From contig SCOE01000010.1 in NCBI GenBank assembly GCA_005503065.1, forward strand, positions 1 to 64,000: a stretch of DNA of 64,000 nt, given 5' to 3'. This stretch comes from Comamonadaceae bacterium ALPHA2B (GTDB taxonomy: Bacteria; Pseudomonadota; Gammaproteobacteria; Burkholderiales; Burkholderiaceae_C). The position numbers and the translations under genes are program-made. Shown one piece after another: positions 9,301 to 17,341 of the stretch. The notes under the pieces were generated by a model. The model was given only the letters and a program-made list of their open reading frames with translations, searched no databases and was not told the origin of the DNA. Position 1 is the first letter of the stretch; each line of letters starts with the position of its first letter.

Positions 9301-10465
9301 CGATGACCCGATGGGCTTCGTCACCGACGGGCAGGCGATTGGCGATCAGGGCCAGGGCGCCCAGGTCCAGCCGGTCGGCGCGGAACGCGCCGCTCTCGGG
9401 CGTGCGGCCCTTGGCCGGGACGCGCTGGAACCACAGGTTGCCGCCCGGCCAGCGCATGCCGCTGCCGGTGGTGAACTGCAGGTCGCGGGTGGAGAAGGCG
9501 AACAGGTCGGCGCTGCTGTGCACCGCCAGCCGTCCGGTGACCTGGCTGAGGACGAGCGGCTCCAGCGACTCGCCCAGCACGGCATTGACGCGGGCCAGCC
9601 CCAGGTCGGCGGCGCCGCCGACCGGCCGGCCGTCGTCGACGTCGACCCAGGCGCGCAGGGCGCCGTCGCCCTCGCGGATGCGCGCGTCCAGCGTCACGTA
9701 CTGGCCCAGGCGTGTCACGTCGATGCGCGGCAGCTCGGCATAGAGCTGGCCGTCCCAGGTCTGCCAGTTGCCGCTGCGCACCGACAGCAGGGGCTGGCGG
9801 AAGTCGCCCTGGAGGGTGAAGCGGTCGCCCCAGCCGGCCGGCGGCGTGGCGTCCAGCCGCATCAGGTGGCGGCGTGCGCTGTTGCGGGACACGAAGCGCA
9901 GGTCGCTCAGCAGCAGCGGGGCGGCACCGCGCTTTTCGTCGATCCAGCGCACCGTGCCGCGCTCGACGACGAACTCGCGCTGCGAGAAGAACCAGTCGGC
10001 CGAGCGGGTGTCCTCGCCGCTGTCCTTCGACAGGTCCAGGCCCGCCACGTGCAGCCGGCCGGCCGCGTCGAGGCGTACCTCGGCCTCGGGGCGATCGATG
10101 TACAGCTGCTCGAAGCTCAGGTGCCACAGCGAGCGCGGCGAGACGCTGGCCACCACGCGCGCCAGGCGCAGGGCGTCGCGCTGCCGAGCGTCCTGCAGCA
10201 CCACGTCGCGCAGCTCGATGGTGGGGAAAAGCCCCTTGGACTCTGCGGTGATCGACCCGATGCGCACAGGGGCGCCGACGGCCTTGCTGGCCTGCTGTTC
10301 CAGGGCACCACGGTAATCGGCGATTCGCGGCACAATCCACGCGTGTAGGACCACGACGGACAGCGCGAAGACCAGCCATGCGGCGATCAGCAGCCCCAGC
10401 AGCCAACGCGCCGTCACAGCCGTCATCTTGAGCAGTCGTGAAGGGGTAGGCGTCGTGACGTTCAT
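6344..10465 (-). CDS. yhdP: YhdP-family AsmA-like envelope protein
   Basis: A 1373-residue protein with one N-terminal membrane span (about 18-45, after a short cytoplasmic tail) and a very long periplasmic region. Family features are clear: the opening ADYRGALEQQASKAVGAPV, central DUF3971-type repeats and a C-terminal AsmA-like region (DMASGQFLKAEPGIAKLLG, FRGDA-like block, and the GLGTFLAQMVLSRPLA ending). In E. coli, YhdP (1266 aa) forms a periplasm-spanning bridge that moves phospholipids to the outer membrane together with TamB and YdbH. It is divergent from glnE, with only 25 bases between the start codons, a conserved betaproteobacterial arrangement. A 1387-codon antisense ORF here is a GC-composition shadow. 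Confidence 0.92.
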   Translation of the reverse strand: MNVTTPTPSRLLKMTAVTARWLLGLLIAAWLVFALSVVVLHAWIVPRIADYRGALEQQASKAVGAPVRIGSITAESKGLFPTIELRDVVLQDARQRDALRLARVVASVSPRSLWHLSFEQLYIDRPEAEVRLDAAGRLHVAGLDLSKDSGEDTRSADWFFSQREFVVERGTVRWIDEKRGAAPLLLSDLRFVSRNSARRHLMRLDATPPAGWGDRFTLQGDFRQPLLSVRSGNWQTWDGQLYAELPRIDVTRLGQYVTLDARIREGDGALRAWVDVDDGRPVGGAADLGLARVNAVLGESLEPLVLSQVTGRLAVHSSADLFAFSTRDLQFTTGSGMRWPGGNLWFQRVPAKGRTPESGAFRADRLDLGALALIANRLPVGDEAHRVIAARAPRGLVENIDVAWQGPLEDPKTYQARGRVTGLTLASSVDTATPAARIAQARPPVGVPGVRGLDAEFEMTQDGGTALLAMANGALDLPGVFEDPVLPLAQFSGRLRWKRDGERIELAMPDVRFANADAQGVADLSWRTSDPVKSGSKSRFPGILDLKGQLTRADGTRVWRYLPLDIPKDVRDYVRDAVTKGEASGVDFRLRGDLWDMPFLDPKQGEFRIAAKVHDVHYAYVPHEAGGKPSAWPPLTALSGELVFDRASMQVNNARARIAGAPAVEMVKGEARIPNLDHGVLQVDAQARGPLGDVLRLGAPLLGGARDFVAGVRATGNSDYRLKLELPLDAMDKAKVQAGVVLADNELRLAAEAPPLTQARGTLSFTEGGFSLAGVQARFAGGDVRIEGKGRYSSAGQDFSLRATGNLTADGLRAAREADWLARLARQMQGGTAYTATFGMRDDTPEFSFESNLQGLALDLPAPLGKAAGDAQPLRVAQTVLRRDREGRATRDQLEMTLGSAASAQYERELAGGGARILRGALRIGQAAVESGALPESGVLANVALSRFDVEAWRKVFEDNAGSTQAVAPASEAEESAWMPTLVAIRAGEFAVAGRTLHDVVMGGTREGTLWRANIDARELSGYAEYRVQQAGRLYARLARLKIEPSEAKQVESLLDEEPGDLPALDVVVDDFELLGRKLGRAEIDAVNRGGATREWRLNRLALTTPEGAFSAQGSWAAAANAGGRAPRRTSMNFKLDIADAGALLERFGMKGVLARGKGQLAGEVQWRGSPFSIDYPSLGGQMHLDMASGQFLKAEPGIAKLLGVLSLQALPRRLTLDFRDIFSAGFAFDFIRGDAHIADGIATTNNLQMKGVNAAVLMDGSADIARETQNLRVVVVPEINAGTAALVATAINPAIGLGTFLAQMVLSRPLAVAATQEFQIDGTWADPRVTKVPRRVGSALQEELPKLPALPPLPSLPGWVREGSAAPQENRP

Positions 10466-10490
10466 TGAGGATCGCGCTGTGTCGGAAATT

Positions 10491-13265
10491 ATGACCGCCG
10501 GCCCCGGGCCGGGTTCCTCTGCGGCGGGCGTCGGCGAAGACGCGACGCCGCCGTCCGCGCACTCCCGTTTCGTGCAACGCCTGCGGCGTCGTTATGCCGC
10601 CGAACTGCCCCTGCTGCCTGTAGGCGCACCGGTCCGCGCCCACATGGAGGCCGCCTACGGCGTGCTGCGGTCGCAGGGCCACGCCGCCGGCGATGCGCTG
10701 CGCATCGTGCGGCAACTGGTGATGGAGCGGCTGGTGTCGCTCGACTGCGATGGCCCCGGCCCTTGCGCCCTTTCGGACGTGACCCGCGCCGCGACGCAGC
10801 TGGCCGAATTCGCGCTGGACACCGCCTGCGGCGTGGCCTTCGCCGAACTCGACGCCGTGCACGGCCGGCCGCTGGCCCCCGAGGGCGCCCGCGCCCAGCT
10901 GTGGGTGGTGGGCATGGGCAAGCTCGGCGCGCGCGAGCTCAATGTCTCCAGCGACATCGACCTCATCTACCTGTACGACCACGACGGCGAGACGGCCGGC
11001 GACGCCACCGGCCGCGGCCGGCTGTCGAACCAGGAGTATTTCGCGCGTGCCGTGAAGCGCATCTACCAGCTGGTGGGCGAGACGACCGAGCACGGCTTCG
11101 TCTTCCGCGTCGACCTGGCGCTGCGGCCCAACGGCAACTCCGGTCCGAGCGTGGTCTCCCTCGACGCGCTGGAGGAGTACCTGCAGGTGCAGGGCCGCGA
11201 GTGGGAACGCTTCGCCTGGCTCAAGAGCCGCGTGGTCGCGCCGACGGCGGTGGTGTCCGAGGGGTCAGCCCAGGCCCTGCGCACGGTGGTGCTGCCCTTC
11301 GTCTTCCGCCGCTATCTGGACTACAGCGTGTTCGACGCGCTGCGCGTGCTGCACCGCCAGATCCGCGAACAGGCCGCGCGCCGCAGTGCCGGCCGGCCCG
11401 AACGCGCGAACGACGTCAAGCTCTCACGCGGCGGCATCCGCGAGATCGAGTTCACGGTCCAGCTGCTGCAGGTGGTGCGCGGCGGCCAGTTTCCCGAACT
11501 GCGCACGCGGCCCACGCTCGACGCGCTGCAGCGCCTGGGGCGCGCCGGGCTGATGCCGCAGGCCACCGCCGACGCGCTGGCGCGCGCCTACGAGTTCCTG
11601 CGCCGCGTCGAGCACCGCATCCAGTACCTGGACGACCAGCAGACGCACATGCTGCCCGTGGCCGACGAGGACCTGCGCTGGATCGCGAGCACGCTGGGTT
11701 TCGCCGACTGCTGCGCCTTCCTGTCCGAACTCGACGCACACCGCGAGTTCGTCGCTGAGGAGTTCGACAAGCTGCTGGGCGGCAGCGACAAGCGCTGCAG
11801 CGGCGGCCAGTGCAAGGGGCCGAGAGGCACGGCACCCATCGACCTGGCCGAGCTCCTGGCCGAGCTGCCGGCCCCCTTCGCCGAGCGGGTGAAGGCCTGG
11901 TGCGACCACCCGCGCGTGCTGGCGCTGCGCGACGAGACCCGCGTGCGCCTGCGCCAGCTGGTGCGCCGTACCGGCCAATGGCTGCAGGAGCCCGATGGCG
12001 AAGGCGCCGGGCAGACCGCCAGCCACATCGAGGCCGCCCTGCGCTGGGCCGACTGGATCGAGCCGTTGCTGCGCCGCGAGAGCTACCTGGCGCTGCTGGT
12101 GGAGCGCCCCGGCGTGCACGAGCGCCTGCTGCGGCTGCTCGGCTCGGCGAAGTGGCCGGCGCGCTACCTCATGCAGCACCCCGGCGTGATCGACGAGCTG
12201 GCCGGCGTGGAGATGCTGCGCGGCCGCTTCAACGCCGCGGAGTTCGAAGATGAAGTGGACGCCCGGCGCAGTTCGCTCTCGAGCACGGGCGAGGCCGACG
12301 AGGAGGCGCTGCTCAACGTGCTGCGCCGCGCCCACCATGCCGAGGTGTTCCGCACCCTGGCGCGCGACGTCGACGGGCGCCTCACGGTCGAGCAGGTCGC
12401 CGACGACCTGAGCGCGCTGGCCGACGCGGTGCTGCGCGTCACGGCCCGCTGGTGCTGGACCCATGTGCGCAACCGCCACCGCGAGCAGCCGCAGTTCGCC
12501 ATCATCGGCTACGGCAAGCTGGGCGGGAAGGAACTGGGCTACGGCAGCGACCTGGACATCGTCTTCGTCTACGACGACGACGACGAGAGCGCCGGCGACG
12601 TGTATGCCGCCTACGTGCGCAAACTCATCAACTGGCTCACGGTGAAGACCGCCGAGGGCGACCTGTTCGAGATCGACACCGCCCTGCGGCCCAACGGCAA
12701 CTCGGGCCTGCTGACCACCACCTTCGAGGCCTACGAGAAGTACCAGCTCGGCCGCGGCAGCAACACCGCGTGGACCTGGGAGCACCAGGCCATGACGCGC
12801 GCGCGCTTCGTGCTCGGAAACCCGTCGCTGGGTGCCCGCTTCGACCGCGTGCGCGAAGCCGTCATCACCGCGCCGCGCGACATCGCGGCGCTGCGCCGGG
12901 AGATCGTCGCCATGCGCGAGAAGGTGCGGGCCGCGCACCCCGTCAAGCCGGACCGCTTCGACGTCAAGCACAGCCCCGGCGGCATGGTCGATGCGGAGTT
13001 CGCGGTGCAGTTCCTGGTCCTGTCGGCCTCGGGCGCACACCCGGCGCTGGTGCCCAACCTCGGCAACATCGCGCTGCTGCTGCGGGCCGAGGCCGCCGGC
13101 CTGCTGCCCGAGGGCGTGGGCCGCGATGCGGCTGCCGCCTACCGCGAACTGCGTCGCCTGCAGCACCGCGCCCGCCTCAACGAGGAGCCGACCCAGTTCC
13201 CGCCGGCGCTGCTGGCGCCGCAGCGCGACGCCATGCTGGCGCTCTGGAGGGCGGTCTTTGGATAA
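10491..13265 (+). CDS. glnE: Bifunctional glutamine synthetase adenylyltransferase/adenylyl-removing enzyme
   Basis: A 924-residue GlnE, which adds AMP to or removes it from glutamine synthetase according to nitrogen status signalled by PII. Both nucleotidyltransferase halves are present: the deadenylylase centre (MGKLGARELNVSSDIDLIYL at about residue 143) and the adenylylase centre (GYGKLGGKELGYGSDLDIVF at about 673), each with the paired Asp residues that bind metal. RPNGNSG follows both. Length is close to E. coli GlnE (946). The ATG at 10491 clears the divergent yhdP gene; the frame is open further upstream, but that would lie inside yhdP. Confidence 0.95.
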   Translation: MTAGPGPGSSAAGVGEDATPPSAHSRFVQRLRRRYAAELPLLPVGAPVRAHMEAAYGVLRSQGHAAGDALRIVRQLVMERLVSLDCDGPGPCALSDVTRAATQLAEFALDTACGVAFAELDAVHGRPLAPEGARAQLWVVGMGKLGARELNVSSDIDLIYLYDHDGETAGDATGRGRLSNQEYFARAVKRIYQLVGETTEHGFVFRVDLALRPNGNSGPSVVSLDALEEYLQVQGREWERFAWLKSRVVAPTAVVSEGSAQALRTVVLPFVFRRYLDYSVFDALRVLHRQIREQAARRSAGRPERANDVKLSRGGIREIEFTVQLLQVVRGGQFPELRTRPTLDALQRLGRAGLMPQATADALARAYEFLRRVEHRIQYLDDQQTHMLPVADEDLRWIASTLGFADCCAFLSELDAHREFVAEEFDKLLGGSDKRCSGGQCKGPRGTAPIDLAELLAELPAPFAERVKAWCDHPRVLALRDETRVRLRQLVRRTGQWLQEPDGEGAGQTASHIEAALRWADWIEPLLRRESYLALLVERPGVHERLLRLLGSAKWPARYLMQHPGVIDELAGVEMLRGRFNAAEFEDEVDARRSSLSSTGEADEEALLNVLRRAHHAEVFRTLARDVDGRLTVEQVADDLSALADAVLRVTARWCWTHVRNRHREQPQFAIIGYGKLGGKELGYGSDLDIVFVYDDDDESAGDVYAAYVRKLINWLTVKTAEGDLFEIDTALRPNGNSGLLTTTFEAYEKYQLGRGSNTAWTWEHQAMTRARFVLGNPSLGARFDRVREAVITAPRDIAALRREIVAMREKVRAAHPVKPDRFDVKHSPGGMVDAEFAVQFLVLSASGAHPALVPNLGNIALLLRAEAAGLLPEGVGRDAAAAYRELRRLQHRARLNEEPTQFPPALLAPQRDAMLALWRAVFG

Positions 13266-14400
13266 GGGGCTGGCCTGGCTCGCCGTGGCCGCCGCCCTGG
13301 CGCTGGCGGGCTGCGCGAGCGGTCCGCGCGGCGGGCGCGACGGCGCGCCCAGCGCCGTGCCCAGCGGGCTCGACCGGGTGCCCGATGCCGAGCCGCGCGT
13401 CGAGCCCGTGCGCAGCAGCGGCGGCACCAGCAAGCCCTACACCGTGCTGGGCCGTGCCTACACGCCGATCACCGACGACCGGCCTTTTCGCGAAAGCGGC
13501 CTGGCCTCGTGGTACGGCACGGGCTTCCATGCCCAATCCACCGCCAGCGGCGAACCCTACGACATGTACGCGATGACGGCCGCGCACAAGACGCTGCCGC
13601 TGCCCAGTTACGTGCGCGTGCGCAACCCGGCCAACGGCCGCGAGGTGATCGTGCGCGTGAACGACCGCGGGCCCTTCCACGACGGCCGGATCATCGACCT
13701 CAGCTACACCGCCGCCCTGCGGCTGGACCTGCTGCGCGGCGTGGCGCCGGTGGAGATCGAGCGCATTACCAACGAGGACATCCGCACCGGCGCCTGGCGC
13801 CGCGAGGGCGATACGCGGCTGGCCGCCGCCCCGGCGCCCGTGGCAACACCGCGCAACGACGTGGTGACCGTGCCGGCGGCGTGGGCGACGCCCGTCGCTG
13901 CCCGGCCGGGCGATCGGGCACCGATGGCCACACGTCCTGCCGGCACCCTGCTCGCGCAGGCCACGCCGCTGCCCACCGAAACCGACGCCGGTGGGCCGAC
14001 CGCCAGCGATGCCGCGCCGCCGCCGCGCTTTCGCGGCATGGAGGTGACGGACCTGCCGGCGCTCACCCCGGCTGCGCCGCCAACCCCTGCGGCCGCGCCG
14101 GCACCTGCGGCCACAGCGTCCGCCGCGGCGCCGAGCTTCCCGGCGCCCAGCGCTGCGGCGCCCGCAGCGGGCTTCTGGGTCCAACTCGGCGCCTTCCGCG
14201 AGCGCGAGGGCGCCGACGGCCTGCAGGCCCAGGCCGGGCGCGCCCTGCCCGCGCTGGCGACGCAGTTGCGCGTGTTCAGCGAGAACGGCACCCACCGGCT
14301 GCAGGCCGGACCCTTCGCCTCGCGCGAAGTGGCCAACGACACGGCCACGCAGCTGCGCAACGGGCTGCGCCTGGCGCCGATCGTGGTCGAACGGCGCTGA
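13258..14400 (+). CDS. rlpA: Septal ring lytic transglycosylase RlpA with SPOR domain
   Basis: A 380-residue lipoprotein. The start is a TTG that overlaps the glnE stop (TTGGATAA), with a perfect GGAGG seven bases upstream, so translation is probably coupled to glnE. Signal peptide ends in LAGC at about residue 18. A double-psi beta-barrel domain follows (GLASWYGTGFHAQSTASGE; VIVRVNDRGPFHDGRIIDLS), which in Pseudomonas RlpA cleaves glycan strands lacking stem peptides. Then a long Ala/Pro linker and a C-terminal SPOR domain (about 302-378: FWVQLGAFRERE ... RLQAGPF) that targets denuded septal glycan. Role: daughter-cell separation. Confidence 0.92.
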   Translation: MDKGLAWLAVAAALALAGCASGPRGGRDGAPSAVPSGLDRVPDAEPRVEPVRSSGGTSKPYTVLGRAYTPITDDRPFRESGLASWYGTGFHAQSTASGEPYDMYAMTAAHKTLPLPSYVRVRNPANGREVIVRVNDRGPFHDGRIIDLSYTAALRLDLLRGVAPVEIERITNEDIRTGAWRREGDTRLAAAPAPVATPRNDVVTVPAAWATPVAARPGDRAPMATRPAGTLLAQATPLPTETDAGGPTASDAAPPPRFRGMEVTDLPALTPAAPPTPAAAPAPAATASAAAPSFPAPSAAAPAAGFWVQLGAFREREGADGLQAQAGRALPALATQLRVFSENGTHRLQAGPFASREVANDTATQLRNGLRLAPIVVERR

Positions 14401-14411
14401 GGCGCCCTCCG

Positions 14412-15299
14412 CTACGCGGGAAATTCGGCCGCGATGCGCGCCAGCTTGTCGGGGTTGCGCTGCGCGTGGATGCGCACGATGCGCTCGCCCTCCCACTCGA
14501 AGGCCTGGACCGACTCCAGCACGCCGCCGACGTAGCGCAGCAGGCCGGGCGCGCCGTTGACCTCGGCCACCACGAGCCTCAGCGCGCTCGCATGCCGGCG
14601 CGCAACGGCGAAGTACAGCTGCGCCACCCGCTGCCCGCCCACCAGCGGCCGGCCGAAGGACGGCACCTTGCCGCCGCCGTCGCCGATGAGCGCCACGTCC
14701 TCGGCCAGCAGCGCCTTCAGTCCCTGCAGGTCGCCGCGCGCGGAGGCATCGGCGAAGCTGCGCAGCAGCGCCATCTGCCGCTCGCGTGCCAGGGTGAATC
14801 GAGGCCGCTCTTCCTGCACGGCGGCCTTGGCGCGGTGCACCAGTTGCCGGCACGCCGCCTCGCTCCTGCCCAGCGTGGCGGCGACTTCCGCGTAGTCGAC
14901 GTCGAAGACCTCGCGCAGCAGGAAGGCGGCGCGCGCGTCGGGCGCGAGGCGCTCGAGCACGGCAAGGAAGGCGACGGAGAGCGTGTCGGCCCGCTCGACG
15001 ATGGCCTCGGGCGTGGCCGGGCCGTCCGCATCGGCCTCGACCATGGGCTCGGGCAGCCAAGTGCCGACGTAGTGCTCGCGCTGGCGCTGGGCGGAGCGCA
15101 GGCGGTCGAGCGCCAGGCGCGTGGTCACGGTGACCAGCCAGGCCTCGGCGTTGTCCAGCGTGTGGTGGGCCGCCTCGTTCCAGCGCAGCCAAGTGTCCTG
15201 CACCACGTCCTCGGCCTCGGCGACGGAGCCGAGCATGCGGTAGGCGATGCCTTTCAGGCGCGGGCGATGGCGGTCGAAGGTGCGGGTGGCGTCGTCCAT
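14412..15299 (-). CDS. ECF41-family RNA polymerase sigma factor (SigJ-like)
   Basis: A 295-residue extracytoplasmic-function sigma factor with sigma2 (IAYRMLGSVAEAEDVVQD) and sigma4 (FLLREVFDVDYAEVAATL) regions and a fused SnoaL-like C-terminal domain. The three ECF41 hallmarks are all present: WLPEP between sigma2 and sigma4, DGGGK and NPDKL in the C-terminal domain. In this family that domain replaces an anti-sigma factor and both restrains and activates the sigma. ECF41 genes normally lie beside a COE gene (carboxymuconolactone decarboxylase, oxidoreductase or epimerase) that is the main target; none is adjacent here. An exact ECF41 promoter overlaps the start region, so the gene should be autoregulated. 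Confidence 0.92.
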   Translation of the reverse strand: MDDATRTFDRHRPRLKGIAYRMLGSVAEAEDVVQDTWLRWNEAAHHTLDNAEAWLVTVTTRLALDRLRSAQRQREHYVGTWLPEPMVEADADGPATPEAIVERADTLSVAFLAVLERLAPDARAAFLLREVFDVDYAEVAATLGRSEAACRQLVHRAKAAVQEERPRFTLARERQMALLRSFADASARGDLQGLKALLAEDVALIGDGGGKVPSFGRPLVGGQRVAQLYFAVARRHASALRLVVAEVNGAPGLLRYVGGVLESVQAFEWEGERIVRIHAQRNPDKLARIAAEFPA

Positions 15300-15307
15300 G
15301 AGGACTA

Positions 15308-15334
15308 GACGGACGAGCGGCGCGGGCTGTGACA
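15308..15334 (-). promoter_or_regulatory. ECF41-type promoter (TGTCACA-N16-CGTC) of the sigma gene
   Basis: On the minus strand TGTCACA (15334-15328), a 16-base spacer, then CGTC (15311-15308). This equals the published ECF41 consensus as I know it, including the spacer. The CGTC ends eight bases before the ATG at 15299, so the transcript would start within a few bases of the start codon, giving a leaderless or near-leaderless message. Confidence 0.7.
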
Positions 15335-15359
15335 GGCGGGGCGTGCCGTGCCCCGGTTT

Positions 15360-15422
15360 GCTATGGAAAAGATAGCTTCCCGCGCCCACTGCACGGGCGC
15401 TGGAGGCCGATTTGGCTTGAAA
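15360..15422 (+). repeat. Dispersed GCTAT..ATAGC repeat, copy 2
   Basis: GCTATGGAAAAGATAGC, then a CGCGCCCACTGCACGGGCGC hairpin, then GGAGGCCGATTTGGCTTGAA. One of the best-preserved copies. It lies between the ends and starts of the minus-strand ferritin-like and sigma genes, in no reading frame I consider real. Confidence 0.85.
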
Positions 15423-15462
15423 GACGATGCGAGGCCGGGCATGCGCCAGCCGCCCGCGCCGC

Positions 15463-16332
15463 TCAGGCGCCCTGGTACTCGGGCTTGTTGCCCAGCGACG
15501 CCGTGAGTTCCTTGCGGTAGCGGTTGAGCTCCTGCACGGTCTTGAAGCTGCGGTTGAGCAGCAGGCTCAGGTTGTGCAAGATGCGGTCGCCGACCTTGTT
15601 CTCCCACACGGCGTCGAACTTGATCTGCTTGTCCAGCCAGTGCTCGAGCCAGTCCGGGTCGGGCATGCGGCTCTGGATGGTGTCGCGCGGGAACAGGGCC
15701 TTGTTCACGTGCAGGTTGGTGGGGTGCAGCGCCTGCGCGGTGCGGCGGGCGCTGGCCATCAAAACGCCGACCTTGGCGAAGGCCGCGCGCGCCTCGTCGC
15801 CGAATTTCTCCATCGCGCGCTTCATGTAGCGCAGGTAGGCGCCGCCATGGCGGGCCTCGTCCTGGGAGAGCGTGGTGTAGATGTGCTTGATGACCGGCTC
15901 GGTGTGCCACTCCGCGGCGCGGCGGTACCAGTGGTTCAGCCGGATCTCGCCGCAGAAGTGCAGCATGAGCGTCTCGAGGGGCGGCGCGGGGTCGAAGTCG
16001 AAGCGCACGTCGTGCAGCTCCTGCTCCGTGGGCACCAGCTCGGGGCGGAAGCGCTTGAGGTATTCCATCAGCACCAGCGAGTGCTTCTGCTCCTCGAAGA
16101 ACCAGATCGACATGAAGGCGGAGAAGTCGCTGTCGTGCCGGTTGTCGCGCAGGAACATCTCGGTGGCCGGCAGCGCGGCCCACTCGGTGATGGCGTTCAT
16201 GCGCACCGTCTGCGCCTGCTCGTCGGAGAGCATGCCCGCATCGAAGGACTGCCACGGGATGTCCCGGTCCATGTCCCAGCGGACCGACTCGAGTTGCCTG
16301 AAGAGTTCCGGATACAGCATTGTCTTCCCCAT
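15463..16332 (-). CDS. Ferritin-like diiron protein
   Basis: A 289-residue, largely helical protein. Two metal-ligand motifs are visible: FFEEQKHSLVLMEYL (ExxH, about residue 82) and SQDEARHGGAYL (DExRH, about residue 157), with another Glu/His-bearing helix (LHFCGEIRLNHWY) between. This is the pattern of ferritin-like and acyl-ACP-desaturase-like diiron proteins; which reaction it carries out is not clear. The start at 16332 (MGKTMLYPELF) is assumed; the second Met four codons on is equally possible. It is divergent from the glutathione peroxidase gene, so the pair may share an oxidative-stress promoter region (inference). Confidence 0.8.
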   Translation of the reverse strand: MGKTMLYPELFRQLESVRWDMDRDIPWQSFDAGMLSDEQAQTVRMNAITEWAALPATEMFLRDNRHDSDFSAFMSIWFFEEQKHSLVLMEYLKRFRPELVPTEQELHDVRFDFDPAPPLETLMLHFCGEIRLNHWYRRAAEWHTEPVIKHIYTTLSQDEARHGGAYLRYMKRAMEKFGDEARAAFAKVGVLMASARRTAQALHPTNLHVNKALFPRDTIQSRMPDPDWLEHWLDKQIKFDAVWENKVGDRILHNLSLLLNRSFKTVQELNRYRKELTASLGNKPEYQGA

Positions 16333-16454
16333 AGAACGTCGATTTTAGTGGGCCGCCTCGCATGCGCTGGCGGCTTCCCGGCCAACGCGCGATGATGCAG
16401 GTACGCCATTTGCTGCCCGGCGGATGAGCCCCCAGCCGATCCAGGAGTATTCGC

Positions 16455-17054
16455 ATGCGTGCCCTCTTCACCAGCCTCGCCCTCGCCGTGACTGCCGCGA
16501 TGGGCCCTGCCCCTGCCGCCTTCGCACAGACGCCGCCTGCCAAGGCCGCGCCCCCGGCACCTGCCGATGCGGCCTGCCCGGCCATCCTGCAACACACCTT
16601 CGGACGGCTGCAGGATGAGAAACCCCAGTCCCTGTGCCAGTACACCGGCAAAGTGGTGCTGGTGGTCAATACCGCGAGCTTCTGCGGCTTCACGCCGCAA
16701 TACAAGGGGCTGGAGGAACTGGACCGCAAATACCGCGACAAGGGCCTCGTGGTGCTGGGCTTCCCGTCCAACGACTTCGCCCAGGAATCGGGCAGCAACA
16801 AGGAGATCGCCGACTTCTGCGAAAGCACATTCGGCGTCAAGTTTCCGATGTTCGTGAAGTCCTCGGTGCGCGGCAGCGATGCCAACCCGCTCTTCAAGGA
16901 ACTGGCCAAGCAGACCGGCACGACGCCGAAATGGAACTTCTACAAGTACCTGATCGCGCGCGACGGCAAGGTGGTCGACGCGTATTCCAGCATGACCTCC
17001 CCCGACGACAAGGCCTTCGTGCAGACCATCGAAAGTCAGCTCAGGACAAATTGA
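16455..17054 (+). CDS. Glutathione peroxidase family protein, exported
   Basis: A 199-residue thiol peroxidase with a cleavable signal peptide (hydrophobic core then AFAQ near residue 25). The family signature NTASFCGFTPQY carries the peroxidatic residue as Cys, not selenocysteine; the other catalytic residues, Gln in the DFAQESGSN loop and Trp in KWNFYKYL, are present. Cys-type bacterial members usually use thioredoxin-like donors. The secretory signal means it would detoxify peroxides in the periplasm. Good spacing from GGAG (16443-16446) to the ATG. It is divergent from the ferritin-like gene. Confidence 0.9.
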   Translation: MRALFTSLALAVTAAMGPAPAAFAQTPPAKAAPPAPADAACPAILQHTFGRLQDEKPQSLCQYTGKVVLVVNTASFCGFTPQYKGLEELDRKYRDKGLVVLGFPSNDFAQESGSNKEIADFCESTFGVKFPMFVKSSVRGSDANPLFKELAKQTGTTPKWNFYKYLIARDGKVVDAYSSMTSPDDKAFVQTIESQLRTN

Positions 17055-17151
17055 GACTGACCAGTTCACAAAACGACGGATAGGTATTAGCATGGACCCA
17101 TGCGTCCAATCCCGGTTCGTCGACCGCTCACAATCGCTTACCAAACGTCGG

Positions 17152-17181
17152 GGAACCGTGGAAGTTCGCCTACGCTCCTAA
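17152..17181 (+). promoter_or_regulatory. Possible sigma-E-like promoter upstream of the lipid operon
   Basis: GGAAC at 17152-17156 and TCCTAA at 17176-17181 stand 19 bases apart, resembling the GGAAC / TCTAA layout of group IV sigma factors. It points toward the FAD-oxidoreductase operon 160 bases downstream. Weak evidence: such short motifs occur by chance. Confidence 0.22.
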
Positions 17182-17189
17182 CGAGGACC

Positions 17190-17215
17190 GGGGCGCATCA
17201 TCGCCCCACGGTTTT
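17190..17215 (+). terminator. Hairpin with short T run between gpx and the lipid operon
   Basis: GGGGCG-CATCAT-CGCCCC followed by ACGGTTTT. It could end the glutathione peroxidase transcript, 136 bases after its stop. The T run is short. The remaining 287-base gap before the FAD oxidoreductase shows no ORF. Confidence 0.4.
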
Positions 17216-17341
17216 CATGCTGCGAAGCCTTTCGGGCCTGGTCCCGAATGGAATCCCGAGGCGACTCTTCTCCTCCTCCCTCCCTCCCTCCTTCGTTTCG
17301 GGGCGCTTCGCAGCATTTTTATTTTCAGGGGACGGGCGGCC

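Noticed and set aside
6185-10348. 1387-codon plus-strand ORF opposite yhdP
   Set aside because: Antisense shadow caused by high GC; composition rich in R, A, H, Q, G, no domains, whereas the minus strand encodes a complete YhdP.
17055-17341. RpoE-ChrR-type promoter (TGATCC motif) for the lipid operon
   Set aside because: No TGATCC-like -35 element in the gap; only a weak GGAAC/TCCTAA candidate.
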